From: Treponema bryantii | GTDB taxonomy: Bacteria; Spirochaetota; Spirochaetia; Treponematales; Treponemataceae | NCBI RefSeq assembly: GCF_036492245.1 | Contig: NZ_AP025286.1 | Span: 558,001-622,000 of the forward strand | Reading direction: 5' to 3' | DNA: 64,000 bases | Shown: one piece after another, positions 18,501 to 27,463 of the stretch | Numbering within the stretch: position 1 is the stretch's first letter | Layout of the letters: each line of letters opens with the position of its first letter | Position numbers and translations under genes: made by a program | The notes under the pieces: generated by a model | What the model was told of the DNA's origin: nothing | What the model saw: only the letters and a program-made list of their open reading frames with translations | Databases searched by the model: none

Positions 18501-19235
18501 AGCAATGGCGTCTTCTTTTTCTACATAGTGAATATCGTTTGTAACAACAAGCGGAATGTCCAGTTTGTGAGCCAGAGCAATCAGTTTTTCTGCAACAACC
18601 TTCTGCTCGGGAATTCCGTGGTCCTGAAGTTCGATATAATAATGATCAGGACCAAATAGATTTTTATACTTAAGGGCAAGTTCTTCTGCTTCTGCGTCCA
18701 TTCCTGCAAGAAGCATTTGAGGAAGTTCTCCCTGAATACATGCAGAGCAGCAGATAATTCCTTCGTGGTACTGTTCAAGAAGTTCAAAATCTATACGTGG
18801 TTTACCATAATAAAGTGCATTTTCATCACAAAAGGCGCGGCTGGAAAGCCAGCACATATTTTCATAGCCCTTCTGATTTTCGCAGAGAAGAATAAGGTGG
18901 AAGTAGTGTGCGTGACGGTCTCCTTCTTCTCCTTTATGGCTGTAAGGAACATCTTCTTTTTCATAATGGCTTCCGTAGGCAACATAAAATTCTTCACCTA
19001 CAATCGGGTTGATTCCGTTTACATGGCAGAGCTTTTCAAAGTTGAGCGCACCGAACATGTTTCCGTGATCGGTGAGTGCAAGGGCTGGCATGTTAAGACT
19101 TTTTGCCTTTGCAACAAGCTTGTCGAGTGTGGCACAACTGTCCAAAAGAGAATAGTCAGAGTGTACATGAAGATGTACGAAATTTGAAACTGGCGTACCT
19201 TCTGGGGCAGCCGGAAATTCATGATAATCAGCCAT
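15507..19235 (-). CDS. dnaE: DNA polymerase III alpha subunit
   Basis: 1242 residues, slightly long for DnaE. The PHP domain begins at about residue 20 (HLHVHSDYSLLDS, LTDHGNMFGA). The polymerase core follows, with GPGRGSGAGSL and the catalytic aspartates in PDFDVDMDF. Then come the helix-hairpin-helix region, the beta-binding segment and a C-terminal OB-fold (VALGMLTGIHQITTKKGAQM). It is the replicative polymerase. ATG at 19235 has GGGAG upstream. No proofreading exonuclease domain is fused, so DnaQ must be separate. The upstream terminator isolates it from the chemoreceptor gene; yggT and recG follow. Confidence 0.97.
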   Translation of the reverse strand: MADYHEFPAAPEGTPVSNFVHLHVHSDYSLLDSCATLDKLVAKAKSLNMPALALTDHGNMFGALNFEKLCHVNGINPIVGEEFYVAYGSHYEKEDVPYSHKGEEGDRHAHYFHLILLCENQKGYENMCWLSSRAFCDENALYYGKPRIDFELLEQYHEGIICCSACIQGELPQMLLAGMDAEAEELALKYKNLFGPDHYYIELQDHGIPEQKVVAEKLIALAHKLDIPLVVTNDIHYVEKEDAIAQDALRCIGFKNQLHEKHAKMGGDMDLDNWYFKTEAEMRALFPQCPEAYDNTIKIANMCNLTIKQYSTPELKECLPRFELPEEFRTHGDDYQSDQNDYVKYLVEEGLKKRYKEITPEIRERADYEMNTIFTMGFSGYFLIVWEFINWSKSTYDNVNKRPKPYIPIGPGRGSGAGSLVAYAMTITDIDPFRYGLIFERFLNPERVSMPDFDVDMDFDYRQDIIQHTRDLYGDANVGHIVTFGTLKPKNCIADVGRILNIPLSEVNELKKCIPDNPKAKLKDAFSEPTEKMPDGGQLIKYKDDPRYQELFDLAFRLEGVKRNTGLHASGMVIGLTPLPDWAPVFKDPKTGEVGVQYTMDIIEPCGLVKFDYLGLKTLSLIRYAEAIINKHRPEGTPEFITANVSETDEQTFDLFDRGDSVAVFQFESPGMQKILRECKPRCIEELVALNALFRPGPLAYIPKYIEGKWHPEKIEYPDPALEDLLKETYGIMVYQEQVMKVAQIISGFSLGGADMLRRAMGKKKLDVLMKKKEEFIAGAVKNGHTEEHAGDIFEIMIPFAGYGFNKSHAAAYSVLAYRTGWLKAHYPAEFMAANLTNEITSTDGLPFYIEEARKMGVAVDAPDVNRSDIIFDVVDGRIVFGLKGIKGMGEGAAAAIIKERETNGPYKSFMDFIMRVCGLVEKDEDGREKTLVNKKAIEVLIKTGAFDHLKEKDGTVLNRPTLLANMDAVLDYVSSYLEDQRKGQGDLFGELEEEEKNFADFQFKKIADIPNMELLNMEKECIGCYVSGHPLDSYRKAIDRAVTVRASNINRIAEESKAEKAALEASGARAWQMRDAGKSYVALGMLTGIHQITTKKGAQMAFAKLNDMDGQIDLTFFPKTWETMRGQIEDGSVYAFRGKVDGSRDTPSLIVDAIEDVEKMEEHSAQSVHIKIDSNFTSESAISQLRDFLFDKMGKCSVYFHIDTGNNPYVVKANDQISVSADDTTIKALKEINFVREVWTE

Positions 19236-19275
19236 TTTTTAATGCTCCCGGAGATTTTAGTATAACATAAAAGAC

Positions 19276-19306
19276 AAAAAAAAACACGGCGCGCTGCCGT
19301 GTTTTT
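19276..19306 (-). terminator. Rho-independent terminator after the lone chemoreceptor gene
   Basis: An 11-bp stem (19280-19290 with 19296-19306) around GCGCT, with A/T runs on both sides. It lies 17 bp downstream of the chemoreceptor stop codon on the minus strand and before dnaE. Confidence 0.85.
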
Positions 19307-19323
19307 CTTAATAAAGGCGAGTC

Positions 19324-21210
19324 TTATTTACCGAGCTTAAACATATCAAGCTCTTTCATAAGTCCCTTGAGATTTTCCTGAGTGCTGTTTGTAGAAGCTG
19401 TTGTAATTGCAATAGCATCAGAAATCTGCTGAGAGAAGTCATTGATCTGATTCATGTTATCAGAAATAATTCTTGTTACTTCTGAAAGATTCTGCATTTC
19501 CTTGATAACCTGTTCACCACCAACGAGCATTTCTGCAGATCCATTCTTTACTTCTACAGTTGTGTCACTGATAGCGCGCATTGCTTCGAGAACCTGCTGG
19601 TTACCTGCAGTCTGTTCATCCATTGCGTTGGCAATAACAGTTTCCTGTTCACGAACCTTCTGAGAAAGCTCATAAATATTTTCGAATGCTGCCTGTACGT
19701 GATTGATATCAGTTGTAATTCCGGCAATAGCTTCAGAAAGAGAGCGGAGGTTTTCGTCGATAGCTTTACTCTGATCTCCAGACTGTTCAGCAAGTTTTCG
19801 GATTTCTTCAGCAACTACTGCGAATCCCTTACCAGCTTCACCTGCATGAGCAGACTCAATAGCGGCGTTCATAGCAAGGAGGTTTGTACGGCTTGCAATG
19901 CTCTGAATGATACTTGAAGCCTGGAGAATACCTGCTGACTGCTGGAGTACAGCATCTGCAGTTTTAACGGCTGTCTTAACCTGCTGCTGCCCTTTATCAG
20001 CTGCATCAGTAAGAGAGTTTACTACAACATTGTTCTTTTCAAGAATCTGTGAAACGCTGGCAATATTTGCAACCATCTCTTCTACAGCGGCAGAAGACTG
20101 TGTAACGCCTGCAGCCTGAGATTCAATAGAATTGTTAAGGGCACGAATATTACCCATAATCTGTTCGATAGAAGAGTTAGATTCTTCTACACCAGCAGAC
20201 TGGTTTTCAATTTCCTGCTTCATGCTTGAAAGTGATTCAACAATATTTGCAACGTTTTCTTTTGTAAGATCCATGTTGTGAACAAGGTCATCAGACTGAT
20301 TTGAAGTCTTTCTTGTTGAAACATCGATTTCGCGAAGCATATCTCTTGCCTGGTCTTTGAATGCATTGATTCCCTGAATAATGATACCAAGTTCACTTCG
20401 ATGTGTTGGCCTACCATCTGCAACAGTATAATCTTTCTGAGAGAGTGCTGAGGTAATGGCTGCAATCTGCTTAAGACAATGAATAATATCTGCAACAAGA
20501 AGTAATGTAGCTACAGTAAAGTAAGCAACGCTATAAATCAGAATTGGAGTGATTCGTTTGTAAACAACTGAAGGACCTGCTGCAAGGTTTGCAGGGGTAA
20601 GAACAGAAATAATCAGGAATACACAACCAAGAAGCGCAAATGTAAGTGTAAGTACGTTTCTCTGAATGATATTAAGAGGAAGCTCTTTGTTATTAAAAGG
20701 AATAACATAGAGTTTTGGTTCAATAATACGAATATGAAGAATATAGAACAAAAGACTTACATCAAAAAGGGATCCGAGCATCAAAAGACTAAGGAAGATT
20801 CCTGGATTTCCACCATTAAATGCAGAAAGATGTATGCCATGATTTCGTACATAGATACCCATAACCTGTCCAATAAGAATCATGGAACCAACTGGTATTA
20901 CAATATTAAAAAGGTCTACAAGTTTAAGCTGTTTATTGAACTTTTTAATTCCTTCTGGAGTAAGCTGTGCTTTCATGATTATATAGCGCAACAGAAATGT
21001 CATACATGCACCTGCAATTACGACAAGTGCAACCATTAAGTTGATTATTGGAGCTCCGAAAACAAGTCCAAAGTCATCCATGCTGAACAAACCAGTAATT
21101 AAAGCAACTGGTGTCATTACCATAAATGGTGTAGCATATAGAAGGAAAATCATTAAATATCCGTACCACGGAACATAGATGCCATTAGCGTAAGTTTTTT
21201 TTGAGCTCAT
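19324..21210 (-). CDS. Methyl-accepting chemotaxis protein, multi-helix N-terminus
   Basis: 628 residues. The first 250 contain about six transmembrane helices and no sizeable periplasmic domain. A HAMP-like linker and a long coiled coil lead to the conserved signalling hairpin ([19 protein letters not shown], then [18 protein letters not shown]). This tip is canonical and should pair with the main motility CheA/CheW. It differs clearly from the tips of the two receptors at 42107-45714. It is a stand-alone gene with GGAG before ATG and its own terminator. The ligand is unknown; with so little periplasmic sequence it may sense membrane or energy state. Confidence 0.85.
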   Translation of the reverse strand: MSSKKTYANGIYVPWYGYLMIFLLYATPFMVMTPVALITGLFSMDDFGLVFGAPIINLMVALVVIAGACMTFLLRYIIMKAQLTPEGIKKFNKQLKLVDLFNIVIPVGSMILIGQVMGIYVRNHGIHLSAFNGGNPGIFLSLLMLGSLFDVSLLFYILHIRIIEPKLYVIPFNNKELPLNIIQRNVLTLTFALLGCVFLIISVLTPANLAAGPSVVYKRITPILIYSVAYFTVATLLLVADIIHCLKQIAAITSALSQKDYTVADGRPTHRSELGIIIQGINAFKDQARDMLREIDVSTRKTSNQSDDLVHNMDLTKENVANIVESLSSMKQEIENQSAGVEESNSSIEQIMGNIRALNNSIESQAAGVTQSSAAVEEMVANIASVSQILEKNNVVVNSLTDAADKGQQQVKTAVKTADAVLQQSAGILQASSIIQSIASRTNLLAMNAAIESAHAGEAGKGFAVVAEEIRKLAEQSGDQSKAIDENLRSLSEAIAGITTDINHVQAAFENIYELSQKVREQETVIANAMDEQTAGNQQVLEAMRAISDTTVEVKNGSAEMLVGGEQVIKEMQNLSEVTRIISDNMNQINDFSQQISDAIAITTASTNSTQENLKGLMKELDMFKLGK

Positions 21211-21313
21211 AAAATCTCCTGTTTTTTTGTTAAAATTTTTATTAACAATAATCCTTTATATTATACGGCATGATTCAAAATAAGTTAAGAATTATTTTGA
21301 CCAGCCTTTTTTC

Positions 21314-21342
21314 TTGCAGAGATAAATGGCTCATGATAAAAT
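21314..21342 (+). promoter_or_regulatory. Candidate promoter of the GGDEF-EAL gene
   Basis: TTGCAG (21314-21319), 17 bp, TAAAAT (21337-21342). It leaves a leader of about 85 bases before the GTG start, which is not explained by a known riboswitch as far as I can see. Confidence 0.45.
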
Positions 21343-21432
21343 TATGTTATATCGAAAAGTTCAGACGTAAACTTGTGATTTAAGGATGGGGGGAGAGAAT
21401 TTATTACGTCAGGTATTCTGGAGGATATTTGA

Positions 21433-23094
21433 GTGTTTTACTATAAAAAATCTCTTCTTTTAACCTTGTTTACAACACTATCAATATTCTGTATCTATTG
21501 TATTTCAGCTACTACAAATGGAAATTCCGGAATTCTGACGATGGGAAGTTTTACAATTCCGATTGTCTCTTTACAAGGTATTATTGCTGCCGTTAATGCT
21601 TTGTGCTGTATCATAATGGTATTTATAGATTTTAAGAAGGGCAGCAAAATTGCTTTTACGATAATGGGAGTATCTATTGCTCTTGCCCTGATTCCTATTT
21701 TTACCGTTCATTCTCTGGCACCACTTCCTGGAATTGTATCTAATATTGTTTCTCTTGTTTCAATAATCATCATTTATTCCTTCTATAAAAGATCATCAAT
21801 GAACAGCCTTACAGATTTTATTACAGGCTTACCAAACAGACGTTATTATGTGAAAGAAGTAAATGAAAGACTCAGCGTAAAACAAACTTTTTATCTCGCA
21901 AGTATTGAGATAGAAGATTTTAAGAATATAAATGATGTATATGGAATTCGTGCTGCAGATTTTATTTTAGTTGATACTGCCAAAAAACTGAAAGGTAAGC
22001 TTGGTGAGAACGAAATGCTTTTCAGAATTACCGGCGGTCTTTTTGCAATGCTGCTGAATGAAAAAACTGTACCGGAAGAAAAACTAAAAAATGTAATCCG
22101 TTCTGAAGTCATGATGCTTCCCCCAAAAGAAGGTGAAGATCTGCTTGTAAAAAACAGTTGTATTGTTTCCCTTGCAGCAGGTATTGTTCATATTGGTTCA
22201 AATGATAATTACAAGGATTCTGCTTCTGTTATGCGTGATGCTGAAATTGCGCTGATGGAGGCCCGCAAGTTACAGAATCAAAAAATGTGTCTTTTTTCTG
22301 ATTCATTAAAGAAACTGGATTTTGAACAGAAAGAAGCAGAGTTTCTTATAAAAGATGCAATGCAGAATAATTATTTCTACCTTGTATATCAGCCGCAGTT
22401 TACTACAAATGAAAAGAAACTCCGTGGTTTTGAAACTCTTATTCGTTGTAAAAAGCCGGACGGTTCAATAATTAGTCCTGCAAATTTTATTCCTGCTGCG
22501 GAAAAAACAAATCTAATCACTTCTATTGATGATTATGTTTTGCGCCGTGCTATGACAGAGTTTAAGCCTGTTGTTGTAAATGAAAAAAAAGATTTTGTTC
22601 TTTCAATAAATGTTTCGGCAAAGAATATTGGAACAGAAAATTTTGCACAGAAACTTAAACAGATTATTGATGAAATTCAGTTCCCTCCAGAAAATCTTGA
22701 AATTGAAATTACTGAATATTCTTTTGCAGAATCTATGGAGACTACGGTAGAAAATATCCTGTCGCTTAAGAGTCTTGGAGTTCAGATTGCCCTTGATGAT
22801 TTTGGAACCGGTTATACTTCAATTGCTCAGCTTATGAAGCTGCCTGTAACTCTTTTGAAAATTGATAAGAGTCTTATTGATAATATTGAAACAGATCCTG
22901 TTATGTGTGACATGGTTGATTCTGTAATTTATATGGGCCATATCATGAATTGCGAAGTTATTTCAGAAGGTGTTGAAAATGAAAACCAACTTGAAATTCT
23001 GAAAGAGCACAAGTGTGATTTTATTCAGGGCTTTGTATGGGGTAAACCTCTGGATTTTGATTCTGCTGTCAGCTTGTGTAAGGATACAAAATAA
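21433..23094 (+). CDS. Membrane c-di-GMP phosphodiesterase, degenerate GGDEF plus EAL
   Basis: 553 residues. Four or five hydrophobic helices (1-120) precede a GGDEF-fold domain whose active-site loop reads GGLFA (201-205), so it has lost cyclase activity. The EAL domain keeps ETL in place of EAL (334-336) and the metal and active-site motif DDFGTGYTS, and ends with the conserved GxxVENENQ-QGF region; it should hydrolyse c-di-GMP. The degenerate GGDEF may sense GTP. The start is GTG at 21433 with GGAGG upstream. The next gene begins directly after the stop codon. Confidence 0.85.
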   Translation: MFYYKKSLLLTLFTTLSIFCIYCISATTNGNSGILTMGSFTIPIVSLQGIIAAVNALCCIIMVFIDFKKGSKIAFTIMGVSIALALIPIFTVHSLAPLPGIVSNIVSLVSIIIIYSFYKRSSMNSLTDFITGLPNRRYYVKEVNERLSVKQTFYLASIEIEDFKNINDVYGIRAADFILVDTAKKLKGKLGENEMLFRITGGLFAMLLNEKTVPEEKLKNVIRSEVMMLPPKEGEDLLVKNSCIVSLAAGIVHIGSNDNYKDSASVMRDAEIALMEARKLQNQKMCLFSDSLKKLDFEQKEAEFLIKDAMQNNYFYLVYQPQFTTNEKKLRGFETLIRCKKPDGSIISPANFIPAAEKTNLITSIDDYVLRRAMTEFKPVVVNEKKDFVLSINVSAKNIGTENFAQKLKQIIDEIQFPPENLEIEITEYSFAESMETTVENILSLKSLGVQIALDDFGTGYTSIAQLMKLPVTLLKIDKSLIDNIETDPVMCDMVDSVIYMGHIMNCEVISEGVENENQLEILKEHKCDFIQGFVWGKPLDFDSAVSLCKDTK

Positions 23095-24471
23095 ATGAAA
23101 TCCAGAGCCAGTTTCTCAAAACTATCAGTTTTAGTTATCTCTATTTTATTACTTGTTGTTAACGGCGCGCTTGGAACAATTTTAATTCTTCAGTCACGTA
23201 ATGATTTACGCCAACAGATGCAGGGGCGTATGCTGGATATTTTGAATAGTGCAGCGTCTCTCCTTGATGGTGACGTGCTTGAAAAACTTCAGAAAGAAGA
23301 TGAAGATACTCCTGAGTATCAGTATTCACTGGGAATTCTACGCGCCTTTCAGGATAACTTTAAACTTGATTATATTTATGGAATCCGGGATATGGGAAAT
23401 AAACAGTTTTCGTTTACTATTGATCCTGCTCCTGTTGACCCGGGTGAATTTGGTGAGCCGATTGTTTATACAGATGCTCTTTATTCTGCAAGTCTTGGAA
23501 TTGCGGCTTTTGATAAAGAACCGTATGAAGATAAATGGGGACGATTCTATAGTGCTTACGTTCCGGTTTTTAATTCCAAAGGAAAGGTTGGTGGAATAAT
23601 TGCCGTTGATGCTGATGCAGACTGGTATGAAAAACGGCTAAGGGAACATATTATAACAGTTCTGATTATTTGTATTGTTTCGCTGCTAGCCGGTGGCATT
23701 ATTGTATTTCTTGTAATCAGTAAATTACACAGACGGTTATCATTTATCAATATAGAGATGAATCTGCTTACGGAAGAAGTTGATGAGCTTGCTCATGCAT
23801 TAAAAATAGCTTCCGGCCGTCGTTCTGATTCTTTTGAATATAATGATTCTTACAAACTGTATGAGGAGGATTCTCAGTCTTTAAAACGAGATGAATTTGA
23901 GGAACTGTATAATTGTTTGAAATATGTACGGAACGAACTTCAGCAGTATATTGATGATGCTCATAAAATGGCTTATACAGATGCTCTCACTGGAGCTGCA
24001 AATCGAAACGCTTATGTAGAGATTATTAAAGAACTTGATGCACAGCTGGCAGAAAGAGAACTTGATTTTTCTATTGCTGTTTTTGACATTAACGGACTTA
24101 AGCCTGCAAATGACAGTTTTGGCCATGACTATGGTGATATGCTGATTATTACAGCTTCTGATATTTTAAAAGACTTCGTTGGTTCAGAAAACCTTTACAG
24201 AATAGGTGGAGATGAATTTGCAGCTGTATTAGATATATCTGATGATAAAAAATTAGATAAAATTTTTAAGGCTATAGATTCTGCAGTTGCAGAAACAAAT
24301 GAAAAAAATACAGAGTTTAATTCAGAGGCTCCTCTTGCCATATCAAAAGGATATGCAATTTATGCTTCTGGAAAAGATTCAGATGTGCAGTCGGTTTTCC
24401 GCCGTGCAGATGAACAAATGTATTCAGATAAAGCTGCCTATTATAAGAAGCATGACCGTCGCCACCGATAG
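23095..24471 (+). CDS. Membrane diguanylate cyclase with periplasmic sensor
   Basis: 458 residues: transmembrane helix 1 (about 10-28), a periplasmic domain of roughly 155 residues resembling a CACHE-type sensor (YIYGIRDMGNKQFSFTID, GGIIAVDAD), helix 2 (about 187-210), a HAMP-like/coiled-coil linker, and a GGDEF domain with intact GGDEF (371-375). It should synthesise c-di-GMP in response to an external signal. It is encoded directly after the EAL protein with no gap, so an opposing cyclase and phosphodiesterase are produced together. Confidence 0.85.
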   Translation: MKSRASFSKLSVLVISILLLVVNGALGTILILQSRNDLRQQMQGRMLDILNSAASLLDGDVLEKLQKEDEDTPEYQYSLGILRAFQDNFKLDYIYGIRDMGNKQFSFTIDPAPVDPGEFGEPIVYTDALYSASLGIAAFDKEPYEDKWGRFYSAYVPVFNSKGKVGGIIAVDADADWYEKRLREHIITVLIICIVSLLAGGIIVFLVISKLHRRLSFINIEMNLLTEEVDELAHALKIASGRRSDSFEYNDSYKLYEEDSQSLKRDEFEELYNCLKYVRNELQQYIDDAHKMAYTDALTGAANRNAYVEIIKELDAQLAERELDFSIAVFDINGLKPANDSFGHDYGDMLIITASDILKDFVGSENLYRIGGDEFAAVLDISDDKKLDKIFKAIDSAVAETNEKNTEFNSEAPLAISKGYAIYASGKDSDVQSVFRRADEQMYSDKAAYYKKHDRRHR

Positions 24472-24479
24472 CATATCTA

Positions 24480-24508
24480 TTGAGACAACTCTTCAAAATC
24501 ATTATAAT
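24480..24508 (+). promoter_or_regulatory. Sigma-70 promoter of gltX
   Basis: TTGAGA (24480-24485) and TATAAT (24503-24508) with the ideal 17-bp spacer, about 50 bases before the gltX start. Confidence 0.75.
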
Positions 24509-24557
24509 CAATCATTACTTTCTATATTATTGATTTTTTGAAATAACGAGGTTTTTT

Positions 24558-26129
24558 ATGAGTGAAGTAAGAGTTCGTTACGCACCTTCCCCAACTGGAA
24601 TGCAGCACATTGGTGGTGTTCGCACTGCACTTTTTAATTATCTTTTTGCACGTTCACAAAACGGAAAATTTATCCTTCGTCTCGAAGATACAGACCGTAC
24701 ACGCTACGATGAAAAATATGTACAAAATCTTTACGATACAATGGCATGGCTTGGAATCGACTGGGATGAAGGCGGTTCAAAAGGCGGCGAATACGGTCCT
24801 TACGTTCAGAGCGAACGCTTTGAGCTTTACAAGAAATATGCTTATGAACTCGTAGAAAAGGGAGAGGCTTACTACTGTTTCTGTGATGCAGAACGCCTCG
24901 ACCGTATCCGCAAGATTCAGACAGAAAATAAGATGGCTCCAGGTTATGACCGCAACTGCCGTCACCTTACTCCAGAAGAAGTAAAGGCTAATCTCGATGC
25001 AGGTAAGCCATACGTAATCCGTCTTAAGGTTCCAATGGAAGGAGAAACAAAATTCTCTGACCACCTTCTCGGCGATATCGTTTGGAAGAACGAAGATATT
25101 TCTCCAGATCCAGTTTTGCTTAAGTCTGATGGTTTCCCAACATATCACCTTGCAAATATTGTTGATGACCACTTTATGAAAATCAGCCACGTAATGCGCG
25201 CTCAGGAATGGATTCCTTCTACTCCACTGCATGTTCAGATGTACCGCGCTTTCGGCTGGGAGCATCCTGAGTTCTGTCACCTTCCAATGGTAAACGGTTC
25301 AGATGGAAAGAAACTTTCTAAGCGCCACGGTTCTACATCTTTGAACGAGTTCCGTGCCCGCGGTTATCTTCCACAGGCTATCGTAAATTACGTTGCTATG
25401 CTCGGTTGTTCTTACGAAGAAGGAAAAGAATTCTATACAATGGAAGAACTTGCAAAGGCATTTAAGCTTGAGCACCTCAATAAGGCACCGGCTGTATTCG
25501 ACTACAAGAAGCTTGAATATTTCAACGCTAACTATATCCGCCAGCTCTCAACAGAAGAACTGTACAAATGGACTCTTCCATTTATTACAGGTACTGGCGA
25601 TGCAACTCTCGAAATCAATCCTGAGAACCCACAGCCAAAACCAAATGTTGGTCCAGAGTTCTCTGGCGTTGCTCTTGGCGAAGACGGAAAGCCTTACTGC
25701 GTAGACAAGAGCATGAACATGAGTTCAGAAGATGTTGAAAAGACATTGATGGGACTTATGCCTCTTATCCAGGAACGTCTTAAGTTCCTTACAGAAGCTG
25801 CTGAAATGGTTCACTTTATGTTTACTGAGCCTGCAGTTCCTCCTGTAGAGCAGCTTGTTCCAAAGAAGATTGATGCAGCAAAGACTAAGGAAGTTCTTGA
25901 AGCAGCAAAAGATTTTGTTCACCAGTGCTTCAGCCTCGACCACGAAGGTGCAGAAGCTCTTGCTAAGTCTAAGGCAGAAGAGCTTGGAATTAAGCTTGGC
26001 GACTTTATGATGCCAATCCGAATGGCTGTAACCGGAAGCCGTGTTTCACCACCGCTCATCGGTTCAATCCTCGTTCTTGGCGAAGAGAAGTCTCTTGCCA
26101 GAATTGAGAAAGCTATCGCTACATTATAA
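24558..26129 (+). CDS. gltX: Glutamyl-tRNA synthetase
   Basis: 523 residues. The class I synthetase signatures are present: the HIGH-type PSPTGMQHIGGVRT at the N-terminus and the KMSKS-type DGKKLSKRHG near residue 250. The enzyme charges tRNA-Glu in the cytoplasm; whether it also charges tRNA-Gln is not decidable here. A segment of about 45 residues around 350-395 (TGTGDATLEINPENPQPKPN onward) looks like an insert relative to the common bacterial form. It has its own promoter. The stop codon overlaps the convergent phosphatase gene by 6 bp, with no terminator between them. Confidence 0.95.
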   Translation: MSEVRVRYAPSPTGMQHIGGVRTALFNYLFARSQNGKFILRLEDTDRTRYDEKYVQNLYDTMAWLGIDWDEGGSKGGEYGPYVQSERFELYKKYAYELVEKGEAYYCFCDAERLDRIRKIQTENKMAPGYDRNCRHLTPEEVKANLDAGKPYVIRLKVPMEGETKFSDHLLGDIVWKNEDISPDPVLLKSDGFPTYHLANIVDDHFMKISHVMRAQEWIPSTPLHVQMYRAFGWEHPEFCHLPMVNGSDGKKLSKRHGSTSLNEFRARGYLPQAIVNYVAMLGCSYEEGKEFYTMEELAKAFKLEHLNKAPAVFDYKKLEYFNANYIRQLSTEELYKWTLPFITGTGDATLEINPENPQPKPNVGPEFSGVALGEDGKPYCVDKSMNMSSEDVEKTLMGLMPLIQERLKFLTEAAEMVHFMFTEPAVPPVEQLVPKKIDAAKTKEVLEAAKDFVHQCFSLDHEGAEALAKSKAEELGIKLGDFMMPIRMAVTGSRVSPPLIGSILVLGEEKSLARIEKAIATL

Positions 26130-26570
26130 TTTTTTCAGGAAGGCAGTGCAGCCTTCCAGAATATCTTCATAAGTCTGGTCAAAGTTGCCTGTATACCATG
26201 GATCTGCAATGTCACGGCTCTTACCTGCAAAGGATAAGAGCCGTACTATTTTATGGTCAGTGTCTGGAGCCCACCAGCGGTTCATGTAATATTCGTTTTC
26301 GTCGTCCATTGCGACAAGATAATCAAACTCATCATAATCAGCATTTGTAATCTGACGGGCAGCACGGCGGCTGAATGGAATACCCATTTCGCGGAGTTTT
26401 GTGCGGGTGCCGTAGTGTATATCGTTTCCAATTTCTTCACGACTGGTAGCGGCTGATTCAATTAAGAATTCGTGCTCGCGGCCGGCGCGGCGTACCAGTT
26501 CTTTCATAACAAATTCTGCCATTGGAGAGCGGCAGATATTGCCGTGACATACAAATAAAATCTTAATCAT
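26124..26570 (-). CDS. Low-molecular-weight protein-tyrosine phosphatase
   Basis: 148 residues, normal for the family. The P-loop C-x5-R-S is CHGNICRS (Cys8 nucleophile, Arg14), and the general acid Asp lies in DIADPWYTG. It removes phosphate from tyrosine, or possibly from arginine as in the YwlE branch; Ile in the loop centre (N-I-C) fits tyrosine phosphatases better. The gene overlaps the upstream HAD gene by 4 bp (ATGA) and its end overlaps gltX by 6 bp. Confidence 0.9.
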   Translation of the reverse strand: MIKILFVCHGNICRSPMAEFVMKELVRRAGREHEFLIESAATSREEIGNDIHYGTRTKLREMGIPFSRRAARQITNADYDEFDYLVAMDDENEYYMNRWWAPDTDHKIVRLLSFAGKSRDIADPWYTGNFDQTYEDILEGCTAFLKKL

Positions 26571-27331
26571 AAAATATTTTCCTTAATCCAGTCTGCAACG
26601 CCATCTGCTTCGTTTGATTTACAAACTTCATCTGCGATTTTCTGAACTTCTGGAATTGCGTTTTTCATGGCAATTCCTTTTCCGCAGAGTTTTAGCATTC
26701 CGATGTCATTAAAATCATCGCCAAAGGCTGCAATCTGTGCGGGAGATATTTTTAAATGACTGCACAGTGCTTCTATAGCCTTTTCTTTTGTTGCACCCTT
26801 TTTACTGAGTTTATACCATGGAATATCAGAAAATGGAAGATAATCAATTTTGTCCAGACCAATGCTGGAAACGACCTTTTCAATTTTTTCCTTGTCCAGA
26901 GATTCAATACAAAGTTTCATGCAGGGGGCATTGAAATCAGAAAAATCATTGTACTCCCAGAATTTATCAGGAAGTTCTTCCTTTGAATTAGAATAAAGTC
27001 CAAACTCATTGTCTACAGAAAGAACTGCATCTGGTCCAAAGACCTTAAAAGTTGCGTCTATAAGAGTACGTATTTCTTCAACGGAGAACTCGCAGGAATA
27101 AATTTTTTCTCTGCAGGTTACAATGCCGCCGCCATTTGTAATAAGAATATCTGGAGAAAGCCCGTCCAGATATTTAATTGCATTTATTCCGGCACGTGAA
27201 GTACAGATGCCAAACAGCACACCTTTTTTCTGTGCCTCAGCAATCATAGCTTTTGAATAATCTGAAATTGATTTATCGTCGTGAAAAAGAGTTCCGTCCA
27301 GATCGGACAAGATGATAGATATATTTTCCAT
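26567..27331 (-). CDS. Cof-type HAD-family phosphatase
   Basis: 254 residues with the HAD nucleophile motif LSDLDGTL (Asp10 and Asp12), a type IIB cap and the C-terminal FGDDFNDIGML motif followed by KNA. This is a Cof/YidA-type cytoplasmic phosphatase for a sugar phosphate or cofactor; the substrate is not predictable. It overlaps the tyrosine phosphatase gene by 4 bp, so both are one transcript. Confidence 0.88.
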   Translation of the reverse strand: MENISIILSDLDGTLFHDDKSISDYSKAMIAEAQKKGVLFGICTSRAGINAIKYLDGLSPDILITNGGGIVTCREKIYSCEFSVEEIRTLIDATFKVFGPDAVLSVDNEFGLYSNSKEELPDKFWEYNDFSDFNAPCMKLCIESLDKEKIEKVVSSIGLDKIDYLPFSDIPWYKLSKKGATKEKAIEALCSHLKISPAQIAAFGDDFNDIGMLKLCGKGIAMKNAIPEVQKIADEVCKSNEADGVADWIKENIL

Positions 27332-27411
27332 AATAAATTATGAAAGATTTTTTCGGTTTTGACAAGGTACAGAAGAGACTTAACTTCTTGTTTACGAAAG
27401 AAATATTAAAT

Positions 27412-27439
27412 TTGTAATGCCTATAAACTGTGGTATAAT
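27412..27439 (+). promoter_or_regulatory. Promoter of the REC-GGDEF-EAL-kinase gene
   Basis: TTGTAA (27412-27417), 16 bp, TATAAT (27434-27439). About 24 bases separate the -10 box from ATG; no clear Shine-Dalgarno sequence is seen. Confidence 0.6.
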
Positions 27440-27463
27440 TATATATATTAAGTGCGACTGTAG

